Source: Macrothele yani
Taxonomy: Eukaryota; Arthropoda; Arachnida; Araneae; Macrothelidae
Length of the DNA: 64,000 nucleotides
Assembly: GCA_039090855.1 (NCBI GenBank)
Contig: CM077007.1
Location: forward strand, 18,091,515 to 18,155,514
Reading direction: 5' to 3'
The translations under genes and the position numbers were made by a program. Positions 53,101 through 56,100 of the stretch are shown piece after piece. The number at the start of each line of letters is the position of its first letter. The first letter of the stretch is position 1. The notes under the pieces were generated by a model. That model was not told the origin of the DNA. It ran no database searches and saw only the letters and a program-made list of their open reading frames with translations.

Positions 53101-56100
53101 TGTCTTCAGCCAGTCTCCTCCATGTCACTCCTGTATGCTTCGGAATTTCATCCACCATCTTACACGTGATCTTTTTCTGGGTATTCTCTTATTTCTTCCT
53201 GTCTTCAGCCAGTCTCCTCCATGTCACTCCTGTATGCTTCGGAATTTCATCCACCATCTTACACGTGATCTTTTTCTAGGTATTCTCTTATTTCTTTCTG
53301 TCTTGAGCCAGTCTCCTCCATGTCACTCCTGTATGCTTCGGAATTTTATCCACCATCTTACACGTGATCTTCTTCTGAATCTTCTTTTATTTCTTCCTGT
53401 CTTCAGCCAGTCTCCTCCATGTCACTCCTGTATGCTTCGGAATTTCATCCACCATCTTACACGTGATCTTCGTCTGAGTATTCTCGTATTTATTTCTGTC
53501 TTGAGCCAGTCTCCTCCATGTCACTCCTGTATGCTTCGGAATTTCATCCACCCTTTTACATGTACGTGATCTTCTTCTGAGTATTCTCGTATTTATTTCT
53601 GTCTTGAGCCAGTCTCCTCCATGTCACTCCTGTATGTTCGGAATTTCATCCACCATTTTACACGTGATCTTCTTCTGGGTATTCTCGTATTTATTTCTGT
53701 CTTGAGCCAGTCTCCTCCATATCACTCCTGTATTCTTCGGAATTTCATCCACCATCTTTCACGTGATCTTCTTCTGAATCTTCTTTTATTTCTTCCTGTC
53801 TTCAGCCAGTCTCCTCCATGTCACCCCTGTATGCTTCGGAATTTCATCCACCATCTTACACGTGATCTTTTTCTGGGTATTCTCTTATTTCTTTCTGTCT
53901 TGAGCCGGTCTCCTCCATGTCACTCCTGTATGCTTCGGAATTTCATCCACCATCTTACACGTGATCTTTTTCTAGGTATTCTCTTATTTCTTTCTGTCTT
54001 GAGCCAGTCTCCTCCATGTCACTCCTGTATGCTTCGGAATTTTATCCACCATCTTACACGTGATCTTCTTCTGAATCTTCTTTTATTTCTTCCTGTCTTC
54101 AGCCAGTCTCCTCCATGTCACTCCTGTATGCTTCGGAATTTCATCCACCATCTTACACGTGATCTTCTTCTGAGTATTCTCGTATTTATTTCTGTCTTGA
54201 GCCAGTCTCCTCCATGTCACTCCTATATGCATCGGAATTTCACCCACCATCTTACACGTGATCTTCTTGTGAGACTTCTCTTATACTTTGTAATCCAGTC
54301 AAGTATTTCAATTGCCTATCGATGATCAGTTCCTCTAGAAATATGCCCAACCCATTGCCATTTCAGGATTTTTTTTTATTATAATGTCTTCCACTCTTGT
54401 CATTTTCCTGGTACATGAGTTCCTTTTGCTATCTTTCCTGGTTACACCACGCATGCAACATTCCATGTTTCTTTCAACTGTTTGCATCAATAAAAGCCAT
54501 ACATAGTGGGAGTCCATATTCATTCGCTTTTCACTTAGTTCCTTCAGTACATGGATATGATCTATATTTGCACAGGACAGGAGTATGAAAATATACTAAT
54601 CGTTTTTGTTTTAGGTACAGCTGGAAAGATTTAAAAAGCCGAAACACCAAAACATTTCATGTGTGTATGTGTTCTGTCTGTTTTCTAATTAGTTAGTAAT
54701 TTATGTTGATTTTCTTTTCTTTTGGTATGGACTGAGAATCGCAAGCTGATTTAACACAGTTTTTATGCATTCCTTAGTATGCGTTCGTGTCCGCTTCACA
54801 TTTTGCACTGGAAGAAGAACAACACAGCAAGTGCAGTGTAAGATCTCGATTTCAAGAATTTTTCTTAAGTGCTATGGAGACAAGATTTTGTCAATGTTCT
54901 GGATACGAAACCATGTGAATTAGTGGTGAAAACTGCTGAAAATATCGAAATGGTGTCGAAGAATGAACTGGTGATTTTTTCGTTCTCCCATTATGTGGAT
55001 GCAATGATGAGAACTTGCGTATAGTTCCCGCTCATCTAAATCAGGAATCCCATAATCTGATATCTAGCAAAGAGAGTTAGGGTATCTTCTTTCTTTGCAT
55101 CAAGAAACCCCTGTAAACGCTTTGCAAAATCGTATGCTTTCTAATTCCTGAATTTTTAATAATGATATGATAAATGATCTTTTGGTGCAATCGAACTTCT
55201 TGGAGATGCAACTTATCTTCATGTAGCAGCAAAAGAAGTTGTCGTAGCGGAACATGGTTTGAGAACTATCGATTGCCTTTAATAAAATAACCCCGAAAAT
55301 GTGATTTGTGAACCATACTTGGCGATTTATCAAGTGTGCCCCGCTAACAGAAAAGTAGCGTTTATTCTTAATAAATACTATTATGCATATTAAGAAGTAA
55401 ATTTGGTTTTTAATTCATACTACCTAGTATATTGTTACTTAAAACTGTCTCGCTTTTGTTTGCATATGGTTTTGAAACATTACCCTTAAAGTTTCATGCA
55501 TATGCGTGTCTTTTAGTGACAGAGTAAAAATATGATGTGAGGGACCTCCATGTAGACTTCTGCCCAGGGCCCCGAGTTATCATGATCGGGCCCTGATGAA
55601 AAGACCCTGTTCTTAGCGGAACAGCTAAAAATTCTGATAGCTTTTAAAATGTGATATATTTTAAGAACTTGTGATTCCGCTCCAACATAAATTGTGTATG
55701 ATATCCAAATGTATATGTATTGTACATACATAATAAAATTATAGCAAATTACTGAAACCATAAGAAAAATATATTCGGAAAACGAAAGGAGAGATGAAAA
55801 AGAATCAACCAGGAGAAAAAGAAAGGATTATAGAACATATGGCAGCTGTAAGCTATGGCTTCATCAAGGGTCAGCACAGATAACACCTTTCATACTTCCA
55901 TAAGTAGACCAGAAAGTGTGGGTTTCTGCATTATCCAATTTGCAAGAAAATTAAAAATCAAAACAGAAAAAATGCTAAACCTTTCCCAATTACTAAAAAC
56001 CTCCCACAGCAACTTTTACCACCCAAACAGAAAGCCAGAAGCTCTCCAGAAAAAAAACCCCCAAAATATTAATTAATTAATGAAATTAATAATAATCAAT

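Noticed and set aside
52640..53569. A 309-codon plus-strand open frame made of 33-residue repeats.
   Set aside because: It is the antisense of the LINE-derived 99-bp array. The repeat length is divisible by three, so any stop-free unit gives a long frame. No promoter, splice or start context.
51160..54320. Regular repeats resembling a CRISPR array.
   Set aside because: Units are directly head to tail with no unique spacers, and the sequence is LINE coding sequence in an animal genome.
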